64,000 nt of DNA from Gnetum montanum (GCA_015680685.1 MNCI01004747.1:93712-157711), one strand, 5' to 3'. Numbered from the stretch's first letter, positions 46,998-59,663 are shown. Notes: generated by a model not told the origin, from the sequence alone. A program made the numbers and translations.

Positions 46998-47051
46998 TTC
47001 AGGTAAATTTCCAGCGTCTTTATTTTCAGGTAAATTTCCAGCGTCTTTATT
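46998..47051. repeat. 27-bp perfect tandem duplication
   Basis: 46998-47024 repeated exactly at 47025-47051. Each unit contains TTCAGGTAAATTTCC, an AG/GTAA splice-like junction. It marks the return from the hAT region to the low-copy segment. Confidence 0.9.
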
Positions 47052-47570
47052 TTCGTGCTCGTTACTTGCCTCGCTGCGAACATTGCTAAAACTACTATAT
47101 GTTAAAACTCTTTTAGATTTCTTTGAACTCGCACTGAATCCCTTTCCATGGATTTATTTTCTAGACCTTGTATAGAAGTTTCTTGTTACCGCATTTTGTC
47201 TGTTTGATTTCTTAAAAATGAAAGTCCCACCCACAGTAGACGTAAATGTCACGGTTCTCAGAACATTTTCCTTGATAACGTGTAAAAATTTCATTTAAAC
47301 AATCTATCGGTTGTTATTGGTTTAAAATCACTTAGTTTTCGTCTCTTGTGCATGAGTCGGAAAATTATTGGTCTACGCACGTTGAATTGTTCTAGTCGGT
47401 AACTTCGGGATAAGACGATAATAAGTCACGTCTTTCACCATAGTGTTGGCTCCGAGTTTCAAGGTAACAATAAGGTTGAAATGTAAAACTGCAGTAAATT
47501 TTTGTCAGTGGATTCAACGGATAATAAGCAACGGTCGAAGAAATTTCAAATTGCAAACCTTGTAGATGTT
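47052..47570. other. Low-copy-looking segment, right part
   Basis: High word diversity and CpG content like 43130-45470; no ORF of note. It may be the continuation of that locus after the hAT insertion. Confidence 0.3.
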
Positions 47571-47639
47571 TTTTTTTTCTTAATTTTATAAATTTGTTTT
47601 AATTTATAGCATTGGAAAACCTTGGCTTTATTGTACCTC

Positions 47640-50260
47640 TTGTCACAAACGTGGGAATATAACTATCCTTCAACTTACTTGCTTAGGAAGACAATGAGTT
47701 AATTGCTTGACCCATATATCATTAGTTTTGAACATCATTCAATGAGATAAAACCTTATATTACTTCATCAATAAATAAAGAAATAAAACTTATAAAAGGC
47801 CTAACACTTTTAGGATATCTTTCTAGGTTTTCAGCATAAAAATCCTATCTTCTTGGATAGAAAAAAGATAATGCTTTGCTCTTTCAAATGTGCTTACACG
47901 CTATATAAAAAATTACTTAAAAATGCATCATTTGAATTAAATTATCATACATCTAGTAAGCACAAACCTAACTCATGTATTGCTCTTCATAGTTAGTAAG
48001 CATCATTTACATTGCTTTGATTTATCCTTATATTTTCCTATTAGTCCAAGTACCATGCATACTAGTAGCTTTAAAATATAGAAAACTTGAACTCAATGAA
48101 AGAACAAATAGTAAACTTTGTATATGTTACTAGATTATATACATTAATTTCATCCTCATCCTAGCCTTGTCCTAACAAAATAGGCTCAGCTACTTGAGTT
48201 CCTTTTTGCCATTCACCTTTATGAAGAGTTAGATCTCAAACATTAAATACAATTTTCTTAATTTCATTCTTAATATTTTTTTATTATGATTAACATTTAT
48301 TTTAGTTACATCTTAAAATAGATTTTTATATATTACAAATAAGGACCATCATTTGGAGTGATGGTAGAGTGCTTGTTTCCTAAGTTGTAAGACCTAGGTT
48401 TAAGCTTGAGTGCAACCACTTGAAAGAGGTTAGGCTTTTATTCATCCACTAACCCTTCTAGGGTCCTGCCTTGGTTAGATGAGTATTGGGCCTTTAGCTG
48501 ATGATCCTTATATTACAAATCATTTAAAATTTTTTAAACTTTAATCATTGCCAATTAATTGTCAATTAAGTAAACTGGAGAGTACTAGCTATTCCTCAGA
48601 TGATTACTTCACATAACATTGTATTCAAAGGTAGCGAGTTTAAAGCTACTTACGAGCACCTCTTACCCCTTTGTACCTACTATGTTGTTAGCTTAGAGGC
48701 AAAAATGGGATTGGCTACTATATATGCATCAATGCCCTATTATACAATTTAACTAAACTTGACACTAACATAAAATAAGAAATAAAAACTGAAACATCTT
48801 TTCATGAATTTTTTTATAAAAGTATAACTTAATGTTGCCTACTAGAATCAAACCTATGAACTAGGATTTTGTATGCCAAAAATTTTACCACTAAGTTAAT
48901 ACCCGATTATGGTAAGAATTGCCCACTTTTAGTCACATAGGCTTCCTTACTATCCATGGGTTCCATTGTTGCCTTACAATATAACATGATAAAAAGCAAC
49001 AAACGAAATGTACAATGAAAATTTATTTAATAACATTCAAGACGTATAACTAATAGACAACATTAGAAGAATTATAGATGAATACAATGATGCCTCAAAT
49101 ACAACTTAAAATGACAACATCTTATCTAATAAGACAATGAGCTTACTACTTTACCTACCTATCATGAGCATAAATCTATTCATAAATCAACTAGAATTAA
49201 ACTTGTAACTTGGGATTTCAATGTCAAGATTCTTACAAATAGGCTAATACCTTGTTAAATATATAACAAAAATAAGATAAATAGAAAAAAATAAGAATTG
49301 ATCCCAAAACCTAAATGTTGTAGATTACTTGTTTTAATACAAAATCATTTATCAACAATTTTTTAACATTTATTTTGCATTTAATCTCCTATATCAATCC
49401 TATCACTAATTAGCTACTTTTTTCCTTCAATGAAAAGTAGAAAAAAAAAAAAGAAGCTACTTCTAGGAAAGTGGTGGGAATAAGAAGTAATAACAAGGTC
49501 TATTCACTCTATGGCCCACAAAAAAATTTTATAAAATTATTTAAGTCTTAGTTTTTTTTTCAATGAAATTGAATTGTCATAATAGTAGTTAGTAAAGTTT
49601 ATTCCAAGTAAAAATAGAAAATGATGAGTTTGCAATCCCTTTTTTGAAAGACTTCGACAATCATATCCAATAGGAAACATTGAGTGTGAATCACTTAATG
49701 CTCTTGGTTCTTTCTCTTAGTTTGTTCAAAGGTCACACAAACATAACATTGTAACTTGTATGTAAAATTATTTGCTTAGTTATTAATTTACTTATTATCA
49801 TAAGTGTTAGAATTAATTTAGCATTTAGAATTTTATTAATTGCTCTTATTCTTTTGTCTATTTCATCAAAGTTAAGAGATTAGATTTTTCTTATAACTTT
49901 CTTGTAATTATTGGTTGTTAAATCCTAAAATAATTTGCCTATAGGTACAACCCAAGACACATAGCTAGCAAAATACATTAGAAGAATTAAAAAAACATAT
50001 AAAGATACCTCAAGCATGATTTAAACTAGCAATCTTTTACCTAATAAGACAATAAGCTAATCACTTGATCCACCTACTCGTAGTTTTCTTATAATTATTA
50101 TTTTAGTTTCTTGTTAATATACTCCATACATCACTAGTAACTATTGCTCACCTGGTGATAGTATGGGGCTTATGAATGGTAAAAATTTGTAAGTTTAGGA
50201 CTATGGTGTTAAGTAGATAGTAAATCATCATCAACTACTTCACCTACCTTAATGATAAAA
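47640..50260. repeat. Cluster of tRNA-derived SINE-like fragments in AT-rich DNA
   Basis: At least two families. Family 1 heads with TTAACTTAGTGGTAAAA / GGTTTGATTCTA pattern: minus strand 48900-48841 and 49253-49190; plus strand, weaker, 48357-48430 and 48587-48650. Family 2, minus strand, with GTGGATCAAGTGATTAGC / TTATTAGGTAAAAGATTGCTAG pattern: 50085-50020, 49170-49105, 47735-47672 and partly 50255-50190. Spacing of the two boxes fits polymerase III internal promoters. Individual copies are degenerate; the repeated pattern is the main support. Confidence 0.5.
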
Positions 50261-50599
50261 CTGTGATAAACGGAAAAAAGGCTTAAAAATTATGATGATA
50301 CTTTATACATGCCTAGCTTAACCATATAAATTGGTACTTGCACTTGCTACAAACCATGTACTACATCTTGAGCTTTAGCAAAAAATAAAGGTTGCTTTAC
50401 TTTTGTTTTATGATCGTACCCTTAAATTTAGGCATTTTTCATACCAATTTTGCATTAAAAGACTAGCTTAAAAATTATTCTTTATGGAACTAGTATTAAT
50501 TTTATACAAATCTCCTAATACATGACACTTCACAACTTTTGGCATTAATACTAGATAGTTAATTATTAAGAAAAACATAGATTTAAACACCAATAGTTT

Positions 50600-51469
50600 C
50601 AAAGTTAGGATGCTATTTAAAACAATATCATCATCGTTAGGTCAAAATCCTTATAATTCTTTTCCTAAAGTAGGAAGCCTTTATGATGATGAATGATTAA
50701 AAATTAAGAAGTGGATTGATATATCTATAACAAATTCTTCACTAGAATTAATTGAATATGCCAAATATAGGATTAGTGATCCTAGAAGACCCTTAAATTT
50801 TAAAAGGTTTTGATCCTTCAATTGGTTTACCATCAATCCTATCTATCTATTTTTTTGTTTTTTGACAACACTAGAAACTTCATCTATTATCTCAATTTTA
50901 ATTGATAAAATGACATGAAGAGCACTTGGAGGAGATTTTTATGATCCTAATGAAACAACTCCATTGGTAGATGATTTTATTAGTAGGAAACCAATTACAT
51001 CACCATTTGAGTTACAAGACACTTAATAAGATGAAAGAATTTAAATGTTAATTTAATACAACTTCCTTGCTTTGAGAGATTCTTCTAGCAATCCTATGTT
51101 AAAATTATTTAAAAGCTTTACTAAGCTGACTATCTTAAGGAAAATAGACAAAAATCTATGTTATTTTCTATTACTCTAGAAGATCTCATACAAATGTAGT
51201 TTTTTCAAATGCTATCATCAATATTAATTACTAATTAGCGAAGTATCGTATAGCTATGCCTATATTGATACTAAGCTTTTGATTTCATGGAAGAAATTAA
51301 GGATCAAAATTCTTAACCTAATTGATAGACAATATAATATTCTTATTTGAAGGTTCTTGGTTCATGTAATTAGTAGTAAAGATAAGATTAAAGACTTATT
51401 GAAGAATTAAGCTTCAAAGATTTAATACATACCTAGATTTATGAATAGGAAAGTATATTAGAACAAAAC
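50600..51469 (+). pseudogene. Unrecognised degenerate reading frame
   Basis: A plus-strand frame stays coding-like for about 75 codons (MLFKTISSSLGQNPYNSF at 50611, later WIDISITNSSLELIEYAKYR at 50713-50772 and ISDPRRPLNFKRF), then continues with stops through GGDFYDPNETTPLVDDF (50932-50982). I do not recognise the family. Element D truncates it at 51469. Confidence 0.35.
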
Positions 51470-52438
51470 TGATGAGTCATGTTTTGTAGGGCTGCAATAT
51501 TAGGTATCTGATATTGAAGTAGCGATGTTAGGTATCCGATATTAGGGTACAACCTCCAATGTTGAACATTTGATATCACCCTATCCATGCAAGACTATAA
51601 ATGCCACACTTGGATGCACGGTTGGGATATCAAATAGGATATAGAGTAGATAGAATAGATTCATAGATTTTTTATTTCAAGTTTTGTTAGTTCCCAGTAC
51701 ATGCTTACATTGTGATGTTAAGTGATTGTACGACATCCTTATTTGAGTGTGATGTACTTGAACACGTTACATGTTCGCAATGTGATGTTAAGTGATTGTG
51801 CGACATCCTTATTTGAGTGTGATGTACTTAAACACATTACATGTTTGGCAATAAAGATCGAGACTACTTCCATCATTGCAGCATCCACATAGCTTTATTA
51901 TTATTTTTAATTACCTTAGATTACTTAAATGTTTACTGTTTTCATGAGTTAATGTTTTCATTTATTACTCATTATTCCTGTCATTAAGAAGAATGAGTAT
52001 GACTAATTGTGAGTGCTTAAGTGTAATTACTTGGTAACCCTATAGTGTATCATTTGGTACACCTAGTGATGCACGCTTGGTAATCCTAGTAGTAGTTATG
52101 CAAAGTCCAAGGCATGTATGGACGGTTAGGGAAAAATACTGATTACACGTAGGCTAGTTTAGACTTTATTTTCCATTGTTAATTAGATTAAATAATTAAG
52201 TTCTTTATTATTATTAGGAGTAGCTTATGGTTGAACAACATCAATTATCATATGCCTCACTTTGGACTAAACCATACATGACAAAGCTACCACTAGTCCA
52301 AATGGGAAGATAGTGAACTGTGATCAAGACATAATGATCTAAATACTACAACTAGTCCCATCCATGGAATTCAATTGGATCATGCGTGAACACTTATGAC
52401 TCATATGGTTGGATGTAGGGGTACCTCGCCACTCATCA
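51470..52438 (+). repeat. Element D 5' LTR
   Basis: TGATGAG to ACTCATCA, 969 bp. Repeated GGTATCTGATATTGAAG-type motifs (51500-51575), TATAAAT at 51595, AATAAAG near 51860. A 70-bp segment (51701-51770, again 51771-51840) is duplicated here but single in the 3' LTR. Confidence 0.9.
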
Positions 52439-52439
52439 T

Positions 52440-52457
52440 TGGCATCATTACTAAGGA
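52440..52457 (+). other. Primer binding site of element D (decayed tRNA-Asp type)
   Basis: TGGCATCATTACTAAGGA, one base after the LTR; 12 to 13 of 18 positions agree with the tRNA-Asp complement. Confidence 0.65.
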
Positions 52458-52563
52458 TGGTGCTAGTTATCTAGATTAGTTATATTATACACGATCGTTG
52501 TAAACACATTCATGATTTATCCTTCAAAAAATATTAAATTGCACACATCATTAAGTAAAAAAA

Positions 52564-54220
52564 ATGTCTCTTTCACAAGGAAGCGATAATGCATTGTATG
52601 GCAAGAACATTCATTGGAGAACTAACGAGAAATATGTTGAAGAACATTGGAGTGACCAACCTCATGTAGGATTNAAGAAATATGTTGAAGAACATTGGAG
52701 TGACCAACCTCATGTAGGATTTTTATATGTTCATGACCATCATGATGAAACTCAAAGAATACATTCACCTAAGATAGACAACCATAGAGAAGATGAAGTA
52801 AGTCCTAGACTAGGGAAGGCCTCAAGGCCTAGGACATCCTCAAAACCTAAAAAAGATAAATCAAGGGACCATGGGGAACATCATAGAAGCCATGGCAATC
52901 CTCCCAGTTTCTTATCTTCCTCTTCCTCTTCAACCTATAGTTTTGACAAAGATGAATGTAGGTTTAGAGACAAAGCTCCACTATGAAGTCAAGATAAAAG
53001 CAGAAAATGAAACCATGGGAAAAATCAAAGACATCAACATGAACACAATCAAAATTATTACAATCGGGCAAATAGAAATAGCAATTTTCACCACGACATG
53101 TCTAATGACAATGAATCCTTGTTGGCCATGAAGAGCCTGATATAGATCACAAAGGTAGTTAAGATACCCCACTAGCATTGTAGGGAAAGTCTCCTAGAAA
53201 TGCTCGATATGAGTAATATCCCTAAATTTTCAAGAGGCTATGATTTTGATCCTCAACATCACTTACAAGTCTTCCATGATGCCTGTGTCTTACACAACAT
53301 TGAAAGTGGTGGAAAAAGCTTAAGCTCATCCCTAGGATACTAATAGATAAAGTTGAAGTGTGGTATAGATCGTTGAAATCGAACTCAATCTGGTGGTGGT
53401 CCACAATGCTGGAACTCCTCCATGAGAAATACAAAAACTATGCGAGGATGTCCAACTTGAGGAGATAGATCCAAGGATCAAGAAAAGAATAATGTGAACC
53501 CCTGTACATGGCCCTAGATAGATATTATTCTCTACTAAATAGATGCCCAAGCCATGGTTTCTCTAAGGAAGAGAAACTTTTTCACATCATAGTTGGGCTT
53601 TGTAATGAAAAGAGGGAGACCCTCGGGATGTATGCTCAAGGTCAATTATACAAGCTACAAACCCATTAAATCCAAGAGTTAATTGAGCATGTGGAAAAAG
53701 AAGAGGGAGAGCTATGTAAATGGAAGAATGTCGAGAAATGTCACTAGGATCCAACTCTTCAAGAGAAAAAGGTCCACATCTATGGTAAGGAGAAACAAGA
53801 AACTCTTAATAAGGTGATTTCGCAATAAACCTTGTCAATATAGAAGTTTATTGATGAACTTGAAGCAAGTTTTGATAGGATGTTAGAGTGGATAAATGAG
53901 AAAGTTACAACTTTCATAGAAACCTTAGAGGTGAAGGTGATGCCAACTGAATTAAGCAATCACAATAAACGAAGGAAGAAGAGCTAGGAAACAGCTAAGA
54001 ACACTTATTGACAAACAGGGAAATGGTTAAAGAAAAAGAGGCTATAGACTCAACCATAGAAGATGATGATGGATGTGACATCTACATATATGACCATCCG
54101 AAGGACTATTGTCCAATCATGTTACATCTACATGAGTATTGGGATTTTCCATTAAATCCAAAGTTCATACAGAAGCACATGCCTAGAAACTTACCTTTTC
54201 CACAAGGTACTTATAGATAG
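52564..54220 (+). pseudogene. Element D gag (broken, divergent N-terminus)
   Basis: Starts MSLSQGSDNALYGKN, unlike the MPSS/MSS starts of A-C. A 45-nt stretch (52629-52673) is repeated exactly at 52677-52721 around a single N at 52674, so the start region is suspect. Ser/His-rich middle, then the Gag core in pieces: FQDAC-like HHLQVFHDACVLHNIE (53260-53305), WYRSLKSNSIWWWSTMLEL (53363-53420), TLGMYAQGQLYKLQTH (53611-53660) and EKEEGEL. Ends with DDDGCDIYIYDHPKDYCPIM (54065-54125) as in B and C. Several stops and shifts. Confidence 0.75.
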
Positions 54221-55120
54221 TCCTAGAACTAATCATACTATCCTAGGGGGACTTGTTACCAACCTCAACACTATCATCAATCATAGTGGAAACACCCAAA
54301 ATTATGGGAAAGGTCACCATTAAACTAGCCTTACCCTTACTACCATCTGAACCCGTATGGTTATTATGTTCAACAACCTATTTCCATAACTAGTTCCATG
54401 GCCTCTACTTTAAATCACTACTATCACTCTCCTGAGTATCATCAACCCATGACATCTCCTAAAGGATCACAACTTGACACCTCTTACCCTCCATCCTATC
54501 CTTGATATTCTCATACCCCACGCCATCACATGTCACAACCAACAACACAGGAAGGTTTAGCACCACAACACCAACATCAAAATGCCACTTGTGCTATGAA
54601 TTTGCATAGACATGATAATGCTTGTAGGTTCCCACCACAATCTCAAAAATATTCTTTCTTTAGGATGGCTTCCATGCATAAGCATAATACTTATGGACCT
54701 ACTACATCATCCAAATTAGCACAATGTCAATCAAGTGCAATGCCTTCCCTTTCACAAGCCATGTCCGTTGATTCTATACAAGGGCCACCGTTTATCATTA
54801 CTCCAACACCTAACAGAAGCGATGGATCTAGCATTTTGGAGAGACAAACAAATCCATGCATACTTAATCATGGTCAAGGATGCAATCATGGGATAGACAT
54901 CTGCAATGTTGATAGAATGCATACTTTGACCCATCACATGATTAACAACCAAGTGTGTGAACAACAAGCTATCTACACCATTGCCACTAAACTAAGAGAC
55001 ACCCAGTGTCTTGAAAATGAAAGGTTAACACTATTTCACAAATGCATGGAACCTGGCTATCCACTTATTAATTCTTGCCATGGTCAAACACTTCATAGTG
55101 GGGGAGATACCCCATCTTAA
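54221..55120 (+). pseudogene. Element D linker and post-protease remnant
   Basis: A 196-codon open frame (54530-55120) begins in the Gln/Pro/His-rich linker and ends with CEQQAIYTIATKLRDTQC near 54957-55010, similar to CLYAIATQQENTQWL of B after the protease (near 14490). The protease core between these two parts is missing. So an internal deletion joined linker to the protease tail. Confidence 0.6.
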
Positions 55121-57153
55121 CATTTAGAATTAATAGGTATTTTTCATATTTTTGTTTTACATTTTTTTATCATTTTCTCATTTCTTAATACATATTTTTC
55201 CTATCCTTTTCAATTTTTTCCACATTTTGTTTTCATTCCCTTTGTTCGTAATCTTGCTTGTGAATAAAACAATCTCATGTAGCCAATTGAGGCGAGGTTT
55301 TCTCTATGTTGTCAAGCCATGAGGGACTAATTATTTGGATAGTGAGACCACATCATCCATCCACCCATTCCATTAACAAGAGGTCCTTACCATGGTCATA
55401 ATGATATTCTTTTTCATCATCAAACTAAGAATAAATTCATAATCATTGTGCCTAGATACAAAAGTAAAGAACCAAGTGGGAATGTGAGAGGTGTGACATC
55501 AAGAGAATTTTTGGAATCTCTTTAACCACTTCTGTATGTTCTATCATGTTTCCAAGGTTGTAATTATATTGTAGATCTAATAAAAAATGGAAGTAAGAGT
55601 AAAATAAGTGCTACCTTACCATGTCACTAGAAAGACATGTTACCCATCCCTAAAGGTAGTCCTCTGGTAAGGTTAACATAGATGAACATAAAATAAAAGG
55701 GCACTGAATAAAGTTTTGAGGGTTCCACTAGAAAGATTTTTTATCCATGCTTGAAGGTTGGTGGCTTCTTAGACTTTACATAAAAAAAGAGGTTGAGGAG
55801 GGGGGTAAAACACCAAGTTATGCTACTCCTTGCAATGGTGGTAGTCTTATGGTTGTCAATAGAAAAGGTAAAAAAATGCAATGTCACTAGCACATGGTTT
55901 GGACTTGGTTTGAATCTTGGACAGAAGGGCTAATGATTACTTAACCATTACTAACACCCAAGGATTCATTATGCCTATGGTAAGGCACTTCACAGCCTAA
56001 TTTCTACACTCCTTTCTAAAATCCATCTCATCTCACTATCTGTATGATCCTAACTTGTGGTTTTGTGTAACATAGAGTTATTTCCTCAATTGATGGTTTT
56101 AACATGTATGTTTTGTTTAATAGGTATGCATTGCATTCAACCCTTTGGTGTCCATGAACATTTTTAGGTGTAGTTATATAAGGGCATTAAGGGTTGAAGC
56201 TTGCTTTGGGGAGGATCCACTTGTATAACTATTGTAAGTTTTCCTTGTTCAACATGACCACATCATCTTAAACCTTCCAAGTGCATAAATGTTAAACTCA
56301 AACCTTCCCTTATCATCTAACTGATCCATTCTATAACTTGATCTAATACCCCTTTTCTTGCATCTTCCAAAGCTTTTAATGCCTACAATTTTATCTTTTA
56401 ACACTTTTGGTGCCTTAATATGGTTTTTTTCCTTACCCCTGAATTGTGGATTTTTTATGAAACCTTTCAACCAATCATAAAGCTTCATTTTCCATGCTTA
56501 ATGCCCTCATAATATGAAAATTAAAGAACCTTGATATCGACTACCTAATATTGGGTTAGACTCAATGTTGGATACTTGATATCAGGTCCATAAAAACTAT
56601 AGATAGGATCCCCACAATGTTCAAACATTCATTATCATCAATTGAAGCTAGGGGAGTTTTGAATTTTTCTCTCTCAGCTAAGAGCTCTACACAACCAACT
56701 TCCACTCACGATATCTTGCTCCATACCACTCTAATTTTTGTATTTTTTGAACCTAGTTGAACATGGAGTGTTCAATTTAGTTGGGGAAGTGGGCTTACAT
56801 GGAAACCTTGCATTGGTTTTTCAAAATTCACTATTTCTTGGAAGGTATTATAAGGGTAAGCATGTTAAAAAATTTAAGTATTTTAATGAAAAATCAATTG
56901 TATGAATTCAAGGACCCTTAATTTTCTCACCCAAGGAACCATAACCATCATTATAAGTCATAGATAAGGGAAAAGAAGCCAATCGAGAAGGGGCACAAAA
57001 GAAAATAATTTTTTGGCATTTTTCTAAAATTTTTCTAACTCTATGATTATATAAGCTAAAGAACTTAATAGAACTAAGGTCATGAGTAAGGTATAACCTT
57101 CTTAATAATAAATGACAACACCTTAGTAACATCAAACCCTTGATTGATTGCAG
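55121..57153 (+). other. Element D noncoding middle, homologous to the 3' region of C
   Basis: Shared marks with C: CATCATCCATCCACCCATTCC near 55350, CTAGAAAGACATGTTACCCATCC near 55630 and again degenerate at 55730, and GGGGAGGATCCACTTGTAT near 56208. This normally lies just before the 3' LTR but here is followed by further coding-like DNA. No intact gene. Confidence 0.6.
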
Positions 57154-59663
57154 ATGGCTCCAGAAAAAGGAGGATAAGAAGGACCTTAGCAAGGCACAAG
57201 CAAATGCCTAAGAGCTAACTATGAGAACAATTCCCACCACTCAAGCATGAAAAATACGAGGCCTAGTCCTTTAGCATTCATAAGAGGCTCCTACTAAGGG
57301 CAATTGGTCTAAGGGGAGGCTACAGAATCACAAGCTTCAGTGCAAGGATATTGCCTCAGGTTGTCCCAAGAATGAATTGAAGCCATCCAAGAGAAATCCA
57401 TGTTGACCATGGTCATCATGGAAATGAACTTTAGCCCATTTATGATTTTTTCCCTTCAGGAAGTTAGAACTCAACTCCAAGCATCACCTTGATGGCACAT
57501 CCTTTCAAAAAGTGGGGAATGGTACCTTGATGAGACATGCCAATTTTGACATAACAAGGAAGAAGGCACCACTGTCAACATCGGCGGAGTCTCTATCTCT
57601 TTTTCAATCAATGTAATTGTAGAGGCTTTGAACCTATCAAATGTGGGGGCCACGATGGTGCATCTATCCACAAGGTTCAATGTAGAAACTAGAAATTTGT
57701 GGCTAAAGTAGGCATATAACAAAGATAATAAAACATATAGTGAGTTGACTCTAGAAGAGAGAACTTATTTTAAGATTGGCACCTACCATATCTTCCCAAC
57801 TAAAGGGCTCAACAAAATATCAACTTATGCGACCAAGGGAAGTGCAATATTAATGGGCAAACACAATGCCAATATTTCCCAATTGTTCTTCATGGAAATT
57901 CAAAGTCTGTTCAAAGAAAAGAATGTAGGGAAGCTAACACTTCCATTTCCTTGCCTGATTAGGAAGTTGTATTAGCACATTGAAATCTTGGGATACACCA
58001 ATGACATTCCTAGGAGGTTCAAAATGCCTCTTTCGCTGAGTTGCTTAAACCTGTAGAACCAAGGAAAGACCTTGGTGATGAATAAGAGCAAGAACTAGAA
58101 AAGGAGCTAGAATAGGAAAATAAAGTAGACTAAGAGCTCAAGTAGCAACAAGAGCCACAAGTTTCACCACCACCATCACAAGATTACTAGCCCACAATGA
58201 GCCATCTATAATGCATAGCTGAAACTCTTAGTTGGGGATGTAGGGACAAATCAAACCTCTTCTGAGTCATCAATGATGCTGTGTAGCCCATATATTCTGT
58301 TGGTCCATCAAGGGGGTAGATTTCTTTATAATTAGGAGGAGAAGCCTAATGGTCATAATAGATCTCTAAAAATGCCACATCTTGTTAAGTGGTGCTTGAA
58401 ATAGTAGAAGGTACCACAGTCATGGTCATGGAGCATCAAGATGTAGTAGGCACAACAAAAGTAATAACATATCATATTAAAAAATCTTTTAATGTGCCTG
58501 TTGTGTCCCCATTGGACTTAATTGGGACCAAAGATGAACAAATGTTAACTAGGACTTCAATGACTCCTGCAGACCATGAGGATGTACTCGATAGATTGCT
58601 ATAGATTGGACAAGTGATGACAACTTTTTTTGACATCCCTAGTGATGTCACTATAGTGCAGTTAGACCTCATCATGACAAAAGGAAAGCTAGTCATGGTA
58701 GAGACTAGGGTAGAACATGTAGAAGTAGAAGTGCATCGGTTGCAATAAGAGCTCATCGCCTTGAGAGTCAAAAGAAGGGATCCTTCCCAATTTTTCGCAC
58801 TTGACCAACTAGGACAATTTCAAATGGAGAAACTAAACCAATTGGTTGAATAGAACAAAGTTGCTAAGAAAGAGAAAAAGAAGGCAGTTTGGAATGCCTT
58901 AACTACCAAAGCTTAAGCATATTCCCATAAGAAGGCATTGACCGCTACACAAGAGGAGCATAAATTGCTTGTTGCTGATAATGCAAGGTTGATCACTATA
59001 GAATAATAGAAAAATATCTTAGAAGAAAGTGTCCACTAGTTGAGAGAAAAATTGGTGAGGGTCAACTAAGACATAAGTAGATTGGCCAAAGAAAATTGAA
59101 CTCTCTTAATGAAGGAGGTCTGCGCAATACATCAAAAATTTGCAATTGAGATAAGCACGTGGCAAAACTAGGCCAAGAAACATGAAAAGTTGAAGGAGCA
59201 CTTTGGGGACAAAATTGGCATGTACAAAAAAATTAATGAAAAAGAAATCCATATGAAAAAAGCCTTTATTAGTTCCATGTCAGTGCAAAATCCTAAATGG
59301 CAGCCCATCTTGGATAGCTATGCCTTGGTCCGCTAAGTGGAAGTGAAGAATAAGGACCTCTAGATTAAGGATCTAAAAGAGTACATGGCATTGGCTAATC
59401 TATGCTATGCCAACCTTTCCATGTAAATAGCAGGTTGACCTAGAAACAAGCTAGAATAGCAAGTAGTGGCCACCTATGCGTTATATGAAAAAGAGTTTGC
59501 AGACAGGAAAAGTGCTCTACAAAACCTTTACATGATAAACTTGGAATTGGATGCAATTAAGGCTCTCTACTATGGACAAAGAGATGTAGCCTCATACCTA
59601 GCCAAGAGATTGATAGATCACTATGAATTGAAAGAAAAGGCTAGGGCCTTCAAGAAGGGATGA
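57154..59663 (+). pseudogene. Extra reading frame in element D, resembling plant transposon-associated protein, with coiled-coil tail
   Basis: ATG at 57154 (MAPEKGG) opens a frame with early stops. The middle, 57745-57972 in the same frame, reads LTLEERTYFKIGTYHIF, then KGSAILMGKHNANISQLF and LTLPFPCLIRKLY. The layout (polar helix, Pro-Thr turn, a nucleotide of GKxxNxxxLI type, then FPxLIxxL) resembles the domain called putative plant transposon protein (PF20167). From about 58860 to 59663 the frame is rich in Lys/Glu/Leu heptads (EKEFADRKSALQNLYMINLE), a coiled coil. At least one shift and many stops. Family assignment is tentative. Confidence 0.45.

Noticed and set aside
51701-51850. Link between the 70-bp duplication in LTR D and the 70-bp array at 20290
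   Set aside because: Only the period agrees; the sequences are unrelated.
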